Shown here: piece by piece, positions 24,027-31,994 of the stretch | Position numbering within the stretch: the stretch's first letter is position 1 | Layout of the letters: every line of letters starts with the position of its first letter | Origin: a bacterium | Lineage (GTDB): Bacteria > Armatimonadota > Abditibacteriia > Abditibacteriales > Abditibacteriaceae | Reading direction: 5' to 3' | Assembly: GCA_004172935.1 (NCBI GenBank) | Contig: SDZD01000058.1 | Coordinates: forward strand, 1-39,275 | DNA: 39,275 bases | Position numbers and translations under genes: made by a program | Notes under the pieces: model-generated | Told to the model about the DNA's origin: nothing | Databases searched by the model: none | The model's input: the letters and a program-made list of their open reading frames with translations, nothing else

Positions 24027-25559
24027 TCACTTCGCATTACGCCAGAAATTAATGCTGGTGCGTGCTCCAATCCATACGCCGTTGTCGTCTTTTAGTAGTG
24101 ACTGGTCTTCCGAGTCCAGCCATGTCAGTCCCACCTTCGTCGCGTTGTTCCCTTCGATTTTGAACACTCCATGCCGTGTTGACGCCAACACCGCGCCATT
24201 TCCTGCATCGCACAGCGAAGTCACGTTTTCTCCCTTCAATTCGGAAAACGTGAACCACTTCTCACCATCGAGCCGTGCCAGTCCTCCAACAAAAGTGCCC
24301 GCGTAAATCTTGCCATCGAGTTTGGCGAGCGCCGTTACCCAGTCATCGGGCAAGCCGTCGCGCTCATCCAGCCATTTCAGCGTTCCCGATGTCCGATTCC
24401 ACACGCCCACTCCTCGACTCTGCGTTTGCAGCCACAAATTATCACCATCGCATAGTAGTCCCAGAATCGGCACGCCCTTCAATTCCGGTACATCATAATG
24501 CGGCGTCCACGTTTTGCCATTCCATTCGGCAAAGCCGCCCCAACCACTCGCTACCAGTCGTCCTTCTTCGCCGCCCAGCGCATAAACGCCCCGACGTGGA
24601 ATCGAACTCAGCGCGTTCTTCGTCCAACTCGCCCCATCAAACGAATCCACTATTCCCGTGCCATGACGAACCCACAGAGTGTCCTTCCACACCAACATCT
24701 GGCGCGGCGCCGATGAACTCAATTTATCCGTAGTGGTGTGTTCCCATTGCGACCCATTCAAATACACCAACCCATCGTCCAGAGTCGAACCCCAAACCAC
24801 GCCGCGAAAGCGCTCCAAATTCTGCACGTTATGGGAAAACGGTTCGCCCGACTCCAAAAACTGCGTCCATTTGCCGCCCATCCGGCGCCAAATCCCCGCG
24901 CGCCGTGTTCCAACCCACAGCATGCCATCCTCGCCCGTCAGCGCCGTAATTTCGCGTGCGGCGTCAGGAGCGGGCGCCACATCGCGCGACCATTTTTCCC
25001 CATCGAACAGATACAGCCCGTCGCCATATACCGCGACCATGAGCCGATTCTTCAGTGGCAACAACGCCGAAATATGTGTGCCAGTCGATTCTTTCGGCAA
25101 CGCGAACGAGCGAGTTCCCACTTCCAGACTCCCCAGAGTAGCTCTCACCCTCTGGCCTCGCCACACCACTTCCTGAGCCGATTTCTGGAATGGCGCTGCA
25201 CTTTTGACCCCCCAGTTTTTCCCGTCGAATCGCCCCATTGCCACCGGAAACCGCACTGTTCCATCGCCGGCAACACTGAAACTTTCATTGGCGGGCAAAC
25301 CATTCTGGCGTGTCCATTTAGTCCACTTCCCGTCCTCGAAGCGCCGCACGCCTCCGCCCGTCGCTGCCCACAGCGTTTTGCCGTTCCAACTCAGGTCGCG
25401 CACCTCATTTGTCGATGAGAACACCGTGCTTTGAGCGGGCGCCACTGAGGGCACGATGGGTTTGCTCGGCGCCCCACAACTCGAAAGTGGTGTGCCCACG
25501 CCCACCATTAGGGCCAATAAAAAACGTGTCATCGAAACACCAAGGAACAAACCCATCAT
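24027..25559 (-). CDS. Beta-propeller (two-component regulator propeller-like) lipoprotein
   Basis: Up to 510 residues. The N-terminus carries LALMVGVGTPLSSCGAP, in which LSSC is a good lipobox, so it is probably lipid-anchored. An alternative ATG at 25532 gives a shorter signal peptide. From about residue 50 to the end there are about ten short repeats of the Reg_prop type. Each has a strand such as TLWAATGGGVRRF or LWVGTRRAGIWR followed by a GKWT/GEKWSR-like turn and often QNGLP or RDGLPDDW. The family is the sensor half of hybrid kinases, but no kinase, GGDEF or other output domain is attached. It would act as a surface or periplasmic binding scaffold. It starts 40 bases after the smaller VIT gene ends, so they probably form an operon. 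Confidence 0.82.
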   Translation of the reverse strand: MMGLFLGVSMTRFLLALMVGVGTPLSSCGAPSKPIVPSVAPAQSTVFSSTNEVRDLSWNGKTLWAATGGGVRRFEDGKWTKWTRQNGLPANESFSVAGDGTVRFPVAMGRFDGKNWGVKSAAPFQKSAQEVVWRGQRVRATLGSLEVGTRSFALPKESTGTHISALLPLKNRLMVAVYGDGLYLFDGEKWSRDVAPAPDAAREITALTGEDGMLWVGTRRAGIWRRMGGKWTQFLESGEPFSHNVQNLERFRGVVWGSTLDDGLVYLNGSQWEHTTTDKLSSSAPRQMLVWKDTLWVRHGTGIVDSFDGASWTKNALSSIPRRGVYALGGEEGRLVASGWGGFAEWNGKTWTPHYDVPELKGVPILGLLCDGDNLWLQTQSRGVGVWNRTSGTLKWLDERDGLPDDWVTALAKLDGKIYAGTFVGGLARLDGEKWFTFSELKGENVTSLCDAGNGAVLASTRHGVFKIEGNNATKVGLTWLDSEDQSLLKDDNGVWIGARTSINFWRNAK

Positions 25560-25598
25560 GAAGCGATAGTTTGGCTTTCGCTTATGATGGGCGGGTTG

Positions 25599-28328
25599 TT
25601 AGCGCCAGTCCACCTCGATCTGGGTGCGGTTACGCGCTCTGTCCGTGATGACAAAACGAACCTTGCCATCGCGGCCCTGCCATGCCTTGGGGACTTCGAT
25701 TGGTCGCCCAAATTCGCCGTTTGTTTGCGCCGTCAGCTCAACGCTCTTCCACGGCAAAGAGGCCGTGACGCTAGTGGCGGGGGTGTCGCATACCAGACGC
25801 AAATTCCACAGGTTGCTATTGCCCCCGATGTCGCTCAGAGTGGCGGCCTTCTGCGTATCGACCGAGAACGGCATCGTATAACGAGTGCGGTTACCCTTGT
25901 AATCCACCATCACGATTGCAACGTTGTAGCGTCCATCGCGCGTGTACGTTGGCACATCGAAGCCCGTTTCCCACTGGCGCGCCTTACCATTCCACGAAAG
26001 CGGCGTCTGCGTCCCATCTGGCAAAATCGCGCTCACTTCCTTGATGTTTTGTGGTGCCTTGACCGTGATCTGTGCATTGCCGGAAAGCAAGCTGTAGTCA
26101 TTTCCCGCGTTCAACATCGCGTCCTGTTGCGAGGAATCCGGTGTTGCTTCCTCCGAGCCATCCACATTCAGGCGGTACTGCCGCGCCGTCTGCAAAGGTT
26201 CGCCGTTGTTCATGCGCTCTGTTTCGGCCTTTTCGAACTCGTCCGAATCCTGCTCCGTATGCCCCGACAGATAATCGAGTTGGCCTTGCAAATCGCCGAT
26301 TTTGATTGTGTCGCTGGAACGGTCACGCTTGGTCTGCGCCAAACGATAAGCGGTTTCGTGTGCCCTGGCTCGCCACGCCAAATCCTGCTGCCATTCGCGC
26401 GAACCCTCGTCGCGAATTGTGGCACGTAATCCCGGCGCCAGTGCATACAGACTCTCCACTTCGCGCCGAGCGCTTTGCGCTACGCCCATCTTCTCGCGCC
26501 CCGCCTCGATTTCGGCGAGTAGGGTATCGCTCGCCACTGCAAGACGTTCCTCCACTTGCGGTTTGAAATACGTGTCGTCGAATGAGGAATCGCCTAGCTC
26601 GCGCACGAAGCGCTCACCCATGTCGCGCAAACGCGCGGCCCGTTCGCCATCTTCACGTCCTGCCAACGCTTCTGTCAGTGTCGTTTTGGCTATTACCTCA
26701 ATGGATAGTTTTAAAGCCTTGCTGCGGAAATTATCGTCTGCGATGCCATAGCGATTCTCAAGTGCCACGATGCGCTTTTGCAACGCTACCACTTCCGGCT
26801 CCGAGCGACGCAGCGCGCACACCTGATTGGTGTAGTCGGCCTTCAGTGCCTTCACCTGTTTAAAACGAAGACCCTGCTGCGCGTTCTGCAAAAAGTCGTC
26901 TTCGTTCTGCGCTCCCACTTCTGCCAAACGCTTCAAGCGGGCATCGGCATCACGCATATCGCTTTGACCCAGACCCAGCTTCCGCGCTACCACGACTCTC
27001 GCTAAATCCTTCATTCGCGCCCGCAATGCGTTAGCTCGCGCGTGTTCTTCTTCGAATCCAGTTTTGCGCCCAACGCTCGAACGTTCCAGCGCCCGCAATC
27101 CCGCGCGAGATTGTAATGCCAGTGGCGAAAACGGACGATTTGCCTCTATTTCCAATGCCAATGTTCGTCCCAACTGCGAACCTCGGCGCTGCACATCAAG
27201 ACGTTTAATCTCGGCATCGTAGCGCTTGCGCTGCTCCGAGGGCATCGCAATCCAACTCGTCCACTTCGACAGCAGATTGAAGCTATGCGACAGCGATACG
27301 ACCTTAGCCCTATTCTTCGGGTCGGTACTCAAATCTTGAATGCGATGCGCCCCCCATAGCACTTGCGCCAGATGTTGCACTTCGAGAATGTATCCGTGGG
27401 GCGGGCGATGAAAGAACACGCTTACCTTCTGATTCCCCCACGTCAACACGGCGTTATTCGAGCCTGAATAGCGACCATAAACGCGCGCCACACCGGGCGC
27501 CGGACGTTCGATTCTCGTAATATCGCTGGTCTCAATTCCGCTGATTTGCGGGTCGCCTTGCGGGTTCTCGGCGCTTTTTACATCAAGCGCGAAAAATCCA
27601 TCATCCAGAAATCCGCCGCGCCCATCGGTCCGATGCTCGGCGCTCAGGTCTGCCCGTAGTACACCCGTCCCACCGGGAGAAGGAAACGCTACGCGCACAT
27701 CACTTTTCGGCTTGAAATTGTATTTGCGCCACAGATAATCGCCGTTGTTTTGCTGGGCGCCCATATTATCGCGCGATGCCCGTTTCGGGTCGGTTTCAAC
27801 ACGCACCCGCAACCAATCGAGCGTCACATCGCGCGTGTCATCCACCAGCGGATAGCGCCACACCACCGAATTAGATTCGCGTTCCAGGGGTGCCGCCAAC
27901 TCGATCTGTACCCGCAAATCCTGTCTCGCCGCGACTTGCGAAATGCGCGCGCGAAACACATTTTTTCCCCGCATCGCCGAGAGCGACGAATCGAGATTTG
28001 GCTGTGATACCTGATAAATCTGCTCCGCCCTCTCCCTATCCGAAACGAGCGCTTGCACCTTTTCTTTGCCGTACCAGTAAGCGAATCCCGTCACCACCGC
28101 ACTGGGCGGTGCTGCATAAACGAAATCAGCTTCGATATTCGAGCGATTAGCGTTCGAATAAACCGTCGTAATAGTGGTGCGCGCAAATGCCCCATCCACC
28201 TGCGCGCGAATATCCATCGCACGCGGCTGTAAATTGCGACTATCGCCCTTGGTAGGCTTCAGCAAAGCCCCCGCATTCGCAGCCGTCATACAAACAGCAA
28301 GCCCGCATAAAAGAAAAAGAGGTTTCAT
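25599..28328 (-). CDS. Exported VIT-domain protein lacking a vWA domain, with helical repeats and two Ig-like domains
   Basis: The 909-residue protein has a signal peptide ending near NAGA (about 20). Residues 25-165 form a VIT domain (EADFVYAAPPSAVVTGF, WYGKEKVQALV, FRARISQV). The chain then passes from DGFFALDV (243-250) almost directly to ITRIERPAPGVARVYGRY (270-287) and LWGAHRIQDL, SKWTSWIAM (324-362). These are parts that normally flank a von Willebrand A domain, which is absent. Residues 363-720 are helical, with weak repeats of about 52-58 residues. Residues 750-825 and 840-908 look like two Ig-like beta domains. Function is unknown; an envelope or surface role is inferred. It is a paralogue of the gene at 28528 and the likely first gene of an operon with the propeller lipoprotein. 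Confidence 0.8.
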   Translation of the reverse strand: MKPLFLLCGLAVCMTAANAGALLKPTKGDSRNLQPRAMDIRAQVDGAFARTTITTVYSNANRSNIEADFVYAAPPSAVVTGFAYWYGKEKVQALVSDRERAEQIYQVSQPNLDSSLSAMRGKNVFRARISQVAARQDLRVQIELAAPLERESNSVVWRYPLVDDTRDVTLDWLRVRVETDPKRASRDNMGAQQNNGDYLWRKYNFKPKSDVRVAFPSPGGTGVLRADLSAEHRTDGRGGFLDDGFFALDVKSAENPQGDPQISGIETSDITRIERPAPGVARVYGRYSGSNNAVLTWGNQKVSVFFHRPPHGYILEVQHLAQVLWGAHRIQDLSTDPKNRAKVVSLSHSFNLLSKWTSWIAMPSEQRKRYDAEIKRLDVQRRGSQLGRTLALEIEANRPFSPLALQSRAGLRALERSSVGRKTGFEEEHARANALRARMKDLARVVVARKLGLGQSDMRDADARLKRLAEVGAQNEDDFLQNAQQGLRFKQVKALKADYTNQVCALRRSEPEVVALQKRIVALENRYGIADDNFRSKALKLSIEVIAKTTLTEALAGREDGERAARLRDMGERFVRELGDSSFDDTYFKPQVEERLAVASDTLLAEIEAGREKMGVAQSARREVESLYALAPGLRATIRDEGSREWQQDLAWRARAHETAYRLAQTKRDRSSDTIKIGDLQGQLDYLSGHTEQDSDEFEKAETERMNNGEPLQTARQYRLNVDGSEEATPDSSQQDAMLNAGNDYSLLSGNAQITVKAPQNIKEVSAILPDGTQTPLSWNGKARQWETGFDVPTYTRDGRYNVAIVMVDYKGNRTRYTMPFSVDTQKAATLSDIGGNSNLWNLRLVCDTPATSVTASLPWKSVELTAQTNGEFGRPIEVPKAWQGRDGKVRFVITDRARNRTQIEVDWR

Positions 28329-28418
28329 AATTGAATAAATAGCAACTTAATAAAATTGAATATAGGGTTTAAAATGGCTGTGCTGATGAGCATCCTTTCA
28401 GTGCTTTGTGGTCCTCGT

Positions 28419-28443
28419 CGGGACGAACCTTGTGTCCGCCCTC
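28419..28443. repeat. Short dispersed palindromic element, copy 2
   Basis: It shares the core CGAACCTTGTGT and the closing CGCCCTC with 2531-2556, but the stem is less perfect. It lies between the two VIT genes. Confidence 0.5.
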
Positions 28444-28494
28444 TATTACTAACAGTGTGGGACTACAATCTTCATAATTCGGGCAACTCGGCAT

Positions 28495-28520
28495 TAGCGG
28501 GGCGAATATTCGCCCCGCTA
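28495..28520 (-). terminator. Perfect 26-base palindrome after the larger VIT gene
   Basis: Bases 28495-28507 pair exactly with 28508-28520, with a GGGGCG/CGCCCC core and AT centre. It lies 7 bases past the stop of the larger VIT gene on the minus strand, so that gene and the next are probably separate transcripts. Confidence 0.7.
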
Positions 28521-28527
28521 TATCCCC

Positions 28528-31500
28528 TCAATGATTCAAATCAACCAGCACCTCGGTTTTGTTATGCGCCCCATCGGTTAATAGAAAGCGCACCTGAGCT
28601 TTGGCTTCCGCAAATTCTGCGGGCACCGCGACATCAACCACAAACAGCCCGTTCTCATTGCGACGCAACTCCGCGCGCTCATTCCAAGGCAAAAAGGCCG
28701 AAACCCGGTCGGTGTGTTCGTCACTTTGAAGGCTTAGATGCCACATGTTGCTATCGCGACTAACCGCCCCTTTGCCTTGTGGGGCGCTTGAATCAACCGC
28801 AAAATTCATCGTCAATTGGCGCCGTCCACCATCGGGAGCGACAATCAAGATTTTCACCCGATAATCGCCATCAAGAGCGAAGGTCGGCACATCGAAGCGC
28901 GCTTCCCACGATTTATTGAGAGCGTTGAAGCGCAGTGGCAACAGCGTCCCATCGGGCATCTGTGCAACCACCGCCCGGCAGGTGGCGGGCGCCATCACCG
29001 AAATCAATGGGTCACCTGAACGCAGGCGATAGTCGCTCGCGCTCACTAGTGGTTCATTGGCATCAAGGCGCGCCTTTTCGTAGGCCAGAACATCGCTTGG
29101 GTTTTTACGCCCAAATTCGACACTCCTGTCTAAATCCCTCTGGAATTCATTGATCTGCGCCGAATTGGTTGGATCGTTCTTTTGTGCCTCTAACAAACGA
29201 TAAGCCGATTCATGGGCGCGTGCTTCCCATGCGTAATCTTCCGATGTCAGGTTCGTGGTTGAACTTACCCCCGAAAATTCTCCGAGCACTTGCCCCAGTT
29301 GCCCGCGTAGTTCCCGTGTTTTGGCGCTCTCATCCTCTTTATTGACGATTTGTGTGCTGATATTCTCGCGGATGTCAGCCACTGCTTCAGATGCCGCGAT
29401 ATCCAACGCTCTGATTCCGGCGAATGTCCCTTTGCTTCCGTACTCCTTGGCCTGCTCTATTAATTGCCGTGAGTCAGTTGTATCGCCACCATTTTTTAAG
29501 CGCAATGCAAACGCTTTTTTAGCAGCCTCGCGCGCCCTCTCATCCCAAGCATATTCGGCGTTACTGATGTATTCATTGTCTCCCACATGCTTTTTCGCCG
29601 TTTCGAGTTGAAGTTGTAGTGTGCGCGCCTTGTCGGTATTTTCTCGCTTGGACCGTACTTCCGCCGCGAGATCGTTGCCGATTTGATTGGCGAGTTCACG
29701 CCACGCATTGCGCACAGAATAATCCGCCGCGAGGTTGTGAGTACCGGATAAGGCATCCAGTTGTTGGCGCATAATCAGCGCCTCTTGCGAGCCACTGCCC
29801 TTCGTCCGAATTTTGCTGCCTAATTGGGCAACTCCCGACAGCATCACCTCTTGCCATGCTCTGGCCCTCAAGTACTCTTCTCTGTGCTTACCCTGTGCTG
29901 CAATTTTCGCTATTTGTGTATCGAGAGCTTTCGCCGCCGCGCCATCCGCCCCTTGCATACGAATCGCATTCGCAAAGCTTTTTCCTGTTTTCTGCGCCAC
30001 CCAGTTCCAAGATTCAACAACTGTCTCTGAGTAATTCAAGCCCCAGCGATTTTGCATTTGGCTCATTTCGCGAGCGTATTGAGCAGCAAGTTTGCCCCCA
30101 CCTCGCCCAGCCGAAATTTCGTTCGCCCATTTATTGCCCACTTCGCGAATTTTCGCTCCCCCGACCTCTTCCATCACCGTATGTAGCACCTCGCTTGTAT
30201 CGGTTAGTTCGCCCAAACGAGCTAACCGTCGCTGCAGTTGCTGTTCCCTATTCCTATTGGGGCGAGCGCTGACGCGCAGATTGGCCAGTTCATCCGCCAA
30301 TTTCTGCGCCCTCTCCTGTGCCTCCTGCTCCAAATAAGTGCTGTCTTCTAACCCCATCTCTTGAGCATTCGCCGCGCGAACTAATTGGCCCAGACGTGCC
30401 CGATAGCGGCGACCTTGAGGCCCATTCTTCTGTCCAGCTTCAAGTTCCTCCACATACAGTCGCGACACGATTTCCATCTCGTCTTCGATGAAATCGGATG
30501 GCTCAGGCTTCTCCGCTCCCGCTTTAAGCAGATTCTTTGACCACACCGCCCATTTTGCTGTCTGTTGGCGAGAAATCTTGCCATTGTACTTTGCTTCTAA
30601 TTTCGCCCGCTGCAACAACTGGAGTTCTTCATCTAAATAATAAGAAAGCGGTTCTCCCCCTCCTCCCTCTGCCACCAATTGTTTCGTCAAGTCGTCGAAT
30701 TTCAGTTTGTGTATCCATTTTTGGGCATCGTTCCCTTGAGCGACCGCTTGCGCATAGGCTTTCGCAGCATTATCCCGGTCGGCCTTCAACATTTCGAGCT
30801 TATATCTGCTGCGCTCTTCCTCTGGAATCGCCAACCAACTTGTCCACCGCGAAGGTATCCCAAAACGCTTCGAAAGCGTCATCACCTGAGTTTTATTGGC
30901 ATCCTTGCTTGACAACGCTTCAATGCGTCCTGACGCCCACAGCAGAGAGGGGATATTATTTTTCTCCTGGGTATCGGGAAACTTCACCTGCACCGAGCGG
31001 CCATTCAGAGAAACCAACGCTGTCCCGTTGCCACGGTAGCGTCCTATCACCACAAAGTTCCCATTCGCATCCAGTCGGCGCATGGTGGGAATAAGCACAT
31101 CGTAAGTCGAAACACCGGAAATGTTGAGGCGGGGGAGGGCAACCGGGGAATTGGAGGTAAGAGCAAGCGCGAAGAACCCATCAGGACCACCATCACGCGC
31201 CGCAACCAATGAAGCGCGCAGTGGCGCTGGGTTCTGGGGCACAATAACGTTCGCATTGCCCGTCGCCTGAAAATTCGTCTTAGTGAACGTGAGTTCGTTG
31301 TTTTTCACGTTTCCCAAATTCGAGCGAAACGCGCGGTCACTCTTCAAATGCACCGACACATTTTCCAGCAGACCGTTGCTTGTCTCTTCGAGCATGGGCC
31401 AACTCCATAGCTGCCCATCTTTGGTCGCTCCCAGCGTCTGCGCCAGCCTCACCTCGATCTTCAAATCGGTGTTTGCTTCCACCGGAAAAATACGCGCCCG

Positions 31501-31884
31501 AAACTTATTCGGCCCTACCATTTCGATCAGTGCTGGGTCGCGCATTCGCGTCGTGATGTATTGGTAAATCTGCGCCGCGCGTCCCTTTTCTACTACACGT
31601 GCCACCACTTTCTCTTTGCCGTACCAGTAAGAAAAACCCGTTACTACGCTGCTTTTCGGAGCCGAATATATAAAGTCCGCCTCAATTCGCCTTGAATTGG
31701 GGTTGGCATAGGTAGTTGTTACTGTTGTCTGTGCGAAAGCCCCGCGCAAGTTCGACTCGATTTGCAGTGACTTCGGTGTCAGCGCCTGGGTCACGCCCGA
31801 AGTCGGCTTCAATAGCGCCGAAGCACAAGCAGTTCTAACTCCCAGAGCGCAAGGCAATACAGCCAAAACTAAGGTCTTTTTCAT
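28528..31884 (-). CDS. Large exported VIT-domain protein lacking a vWA domain, with about nine helical repeats
   Basis: 1118 residues from the ATG at 31884 (MKKTLVLAVLPCALG, signal peptide); a TTG at 31911 would add nine. The VIT domain is about 22-170 (EADFIYSAPKSSVVTGF, WYGKEKVVARV, FRARIFPVEANTDL). GPDGFFALAL (about 233-242) then runs into YDVLIPTMRRL, FVVIGRYRGNG, LLWASGRIEAL and SRWTSWLAIPEEE, with no vWA core and no DxSxS metal site between. Residues about 420-930 are a helical region. Equivalent positions lie near 476, 529, 586, 637, 688, 739, 792, 842 and 895, giving a period mostly of 50-53 with recurring AW and aliphatic positions. Two Ig-like domains close the protein. It is 209 residues longer than its paralogue, close to four repeats. 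Function is unknown. Confidence 0.8.
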   Translation of the reverse strand: MKKTLVLAVLPCALGVRTACASALLKPTSGVTQALTPKSLQIESNLRGAFAQTTVTTTYANPNSRRIEADFIYSAPKSSVVTGFSYWYGKEKVVARVVEKGRAAQIYQYITTRMRDPALIEMVGPNKFRARIFPVEANTDLKIEVRLAQTLGATKDGQLWSWPMLEETSNGLLENVSVHLKSDRAFRSNLGNVKNNELTFTKTNFQATGNANVIVPQNPAPLRASLVAARDGGPDGFFALALTSNSPVALPRLNISGVSTYDVLIPTMRRLDANGNFVVIGRYRGNGTALVSLNGRSVQVKFPDTQEKNNIPSLLWASGRIEALSSKDANKTQVMTLSKRFGIPSRWTSWLAIPEEERSRYKLEMLKADRDNAAKAYAQAVAQGNDAQKWIHKLKFDDLTKQLVAEGGGGEPLSYYLDEELQLLQRAKLEAKYNGKISRQQTAKWAVWSKNLLKAGAEKPEPSDFIEDEMEIVSRLYVEELEAGQKNGPQGRRYRARLGQLVRAANAQEMGLEDSTYLEQEAQERAQKLADELANLRVSARPNRNREQQLQRRLARLGELTDTSEVLHTVMEEVGGAKIREVGNKWANEISAGRGGGKLAAQYAREMSQMQNRWGLNYSETVVESWNWVAQKTGKSFANAIRMQGADGAAAKALDTQIAKIAAQGKHREEYLRARAWQEVMLSGVAQLGSKIRTKGSGSQEALIMRQQLDALSGTHNLAADYSVRNAWRELANQIGNDLAAEVRSKRENTDKARTLQLQLETAKKHVGDNEYISNAEYAWDERAREAAKKAFALRLKNGGDTTDSRQLIEQAKEYGSKGTFAGIRALDIAASEAVADIRENISTQIVNKEDESAKTRELRGQLGQVLGEFSGVSSTTNLTSEDYAWEARAHESAYRLLEAQKNDPTNSAQINEFQRDLDRSVEFGRKNPSDVLAYEKARLDANEPLVSASDYRLRSGDPLISVMAPATCRAVVAQMPDGTLLPLRFNALNKSWEARFDVPTFALDGDYRVKILIVAPDGGRRQLTMNFAVDSSAPQGKGAVSRDSNMWHLSLQSDEHTDRVSAFLPWNERAELRRNENGLFVVDVAVPAEFAEAKAQVRFLLTDGAHNKTEVLVDLNH

Positions 31885-31994
31885 CTTTAGTCGAAAAGAT
31901 GTTAATATCAATTTTTGCCGAATACAAGAATGAAATTGCTCTAAAGAGAGAATTTGATGTTAAGAATTTGCAGGGTCTGAAAATTACTAAATGA

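Noticed and set aside
24738..25418. 226-codon plus-strand frame antisense to the propeller gene
   Set aside because: Pro/His/Arg-rich translation without domain pattern, explained by the coding strand opposite.
25584..26429. Long plus-strand open frame antisense to the smaller VIT gene
   Set aside because: Arg/Cys-rich, low-complexity translation with no family features; it is a shadow of the GC-rich minus-strand gene.
27978..27992. A DxSxS-like string (DSSLS, residues 113-117) in the smaller VIT protein
   Set aside because: It lies inside the VIT domain, not in a vWA Rossmann fold, and is not present in the larger paralogue at the same place.
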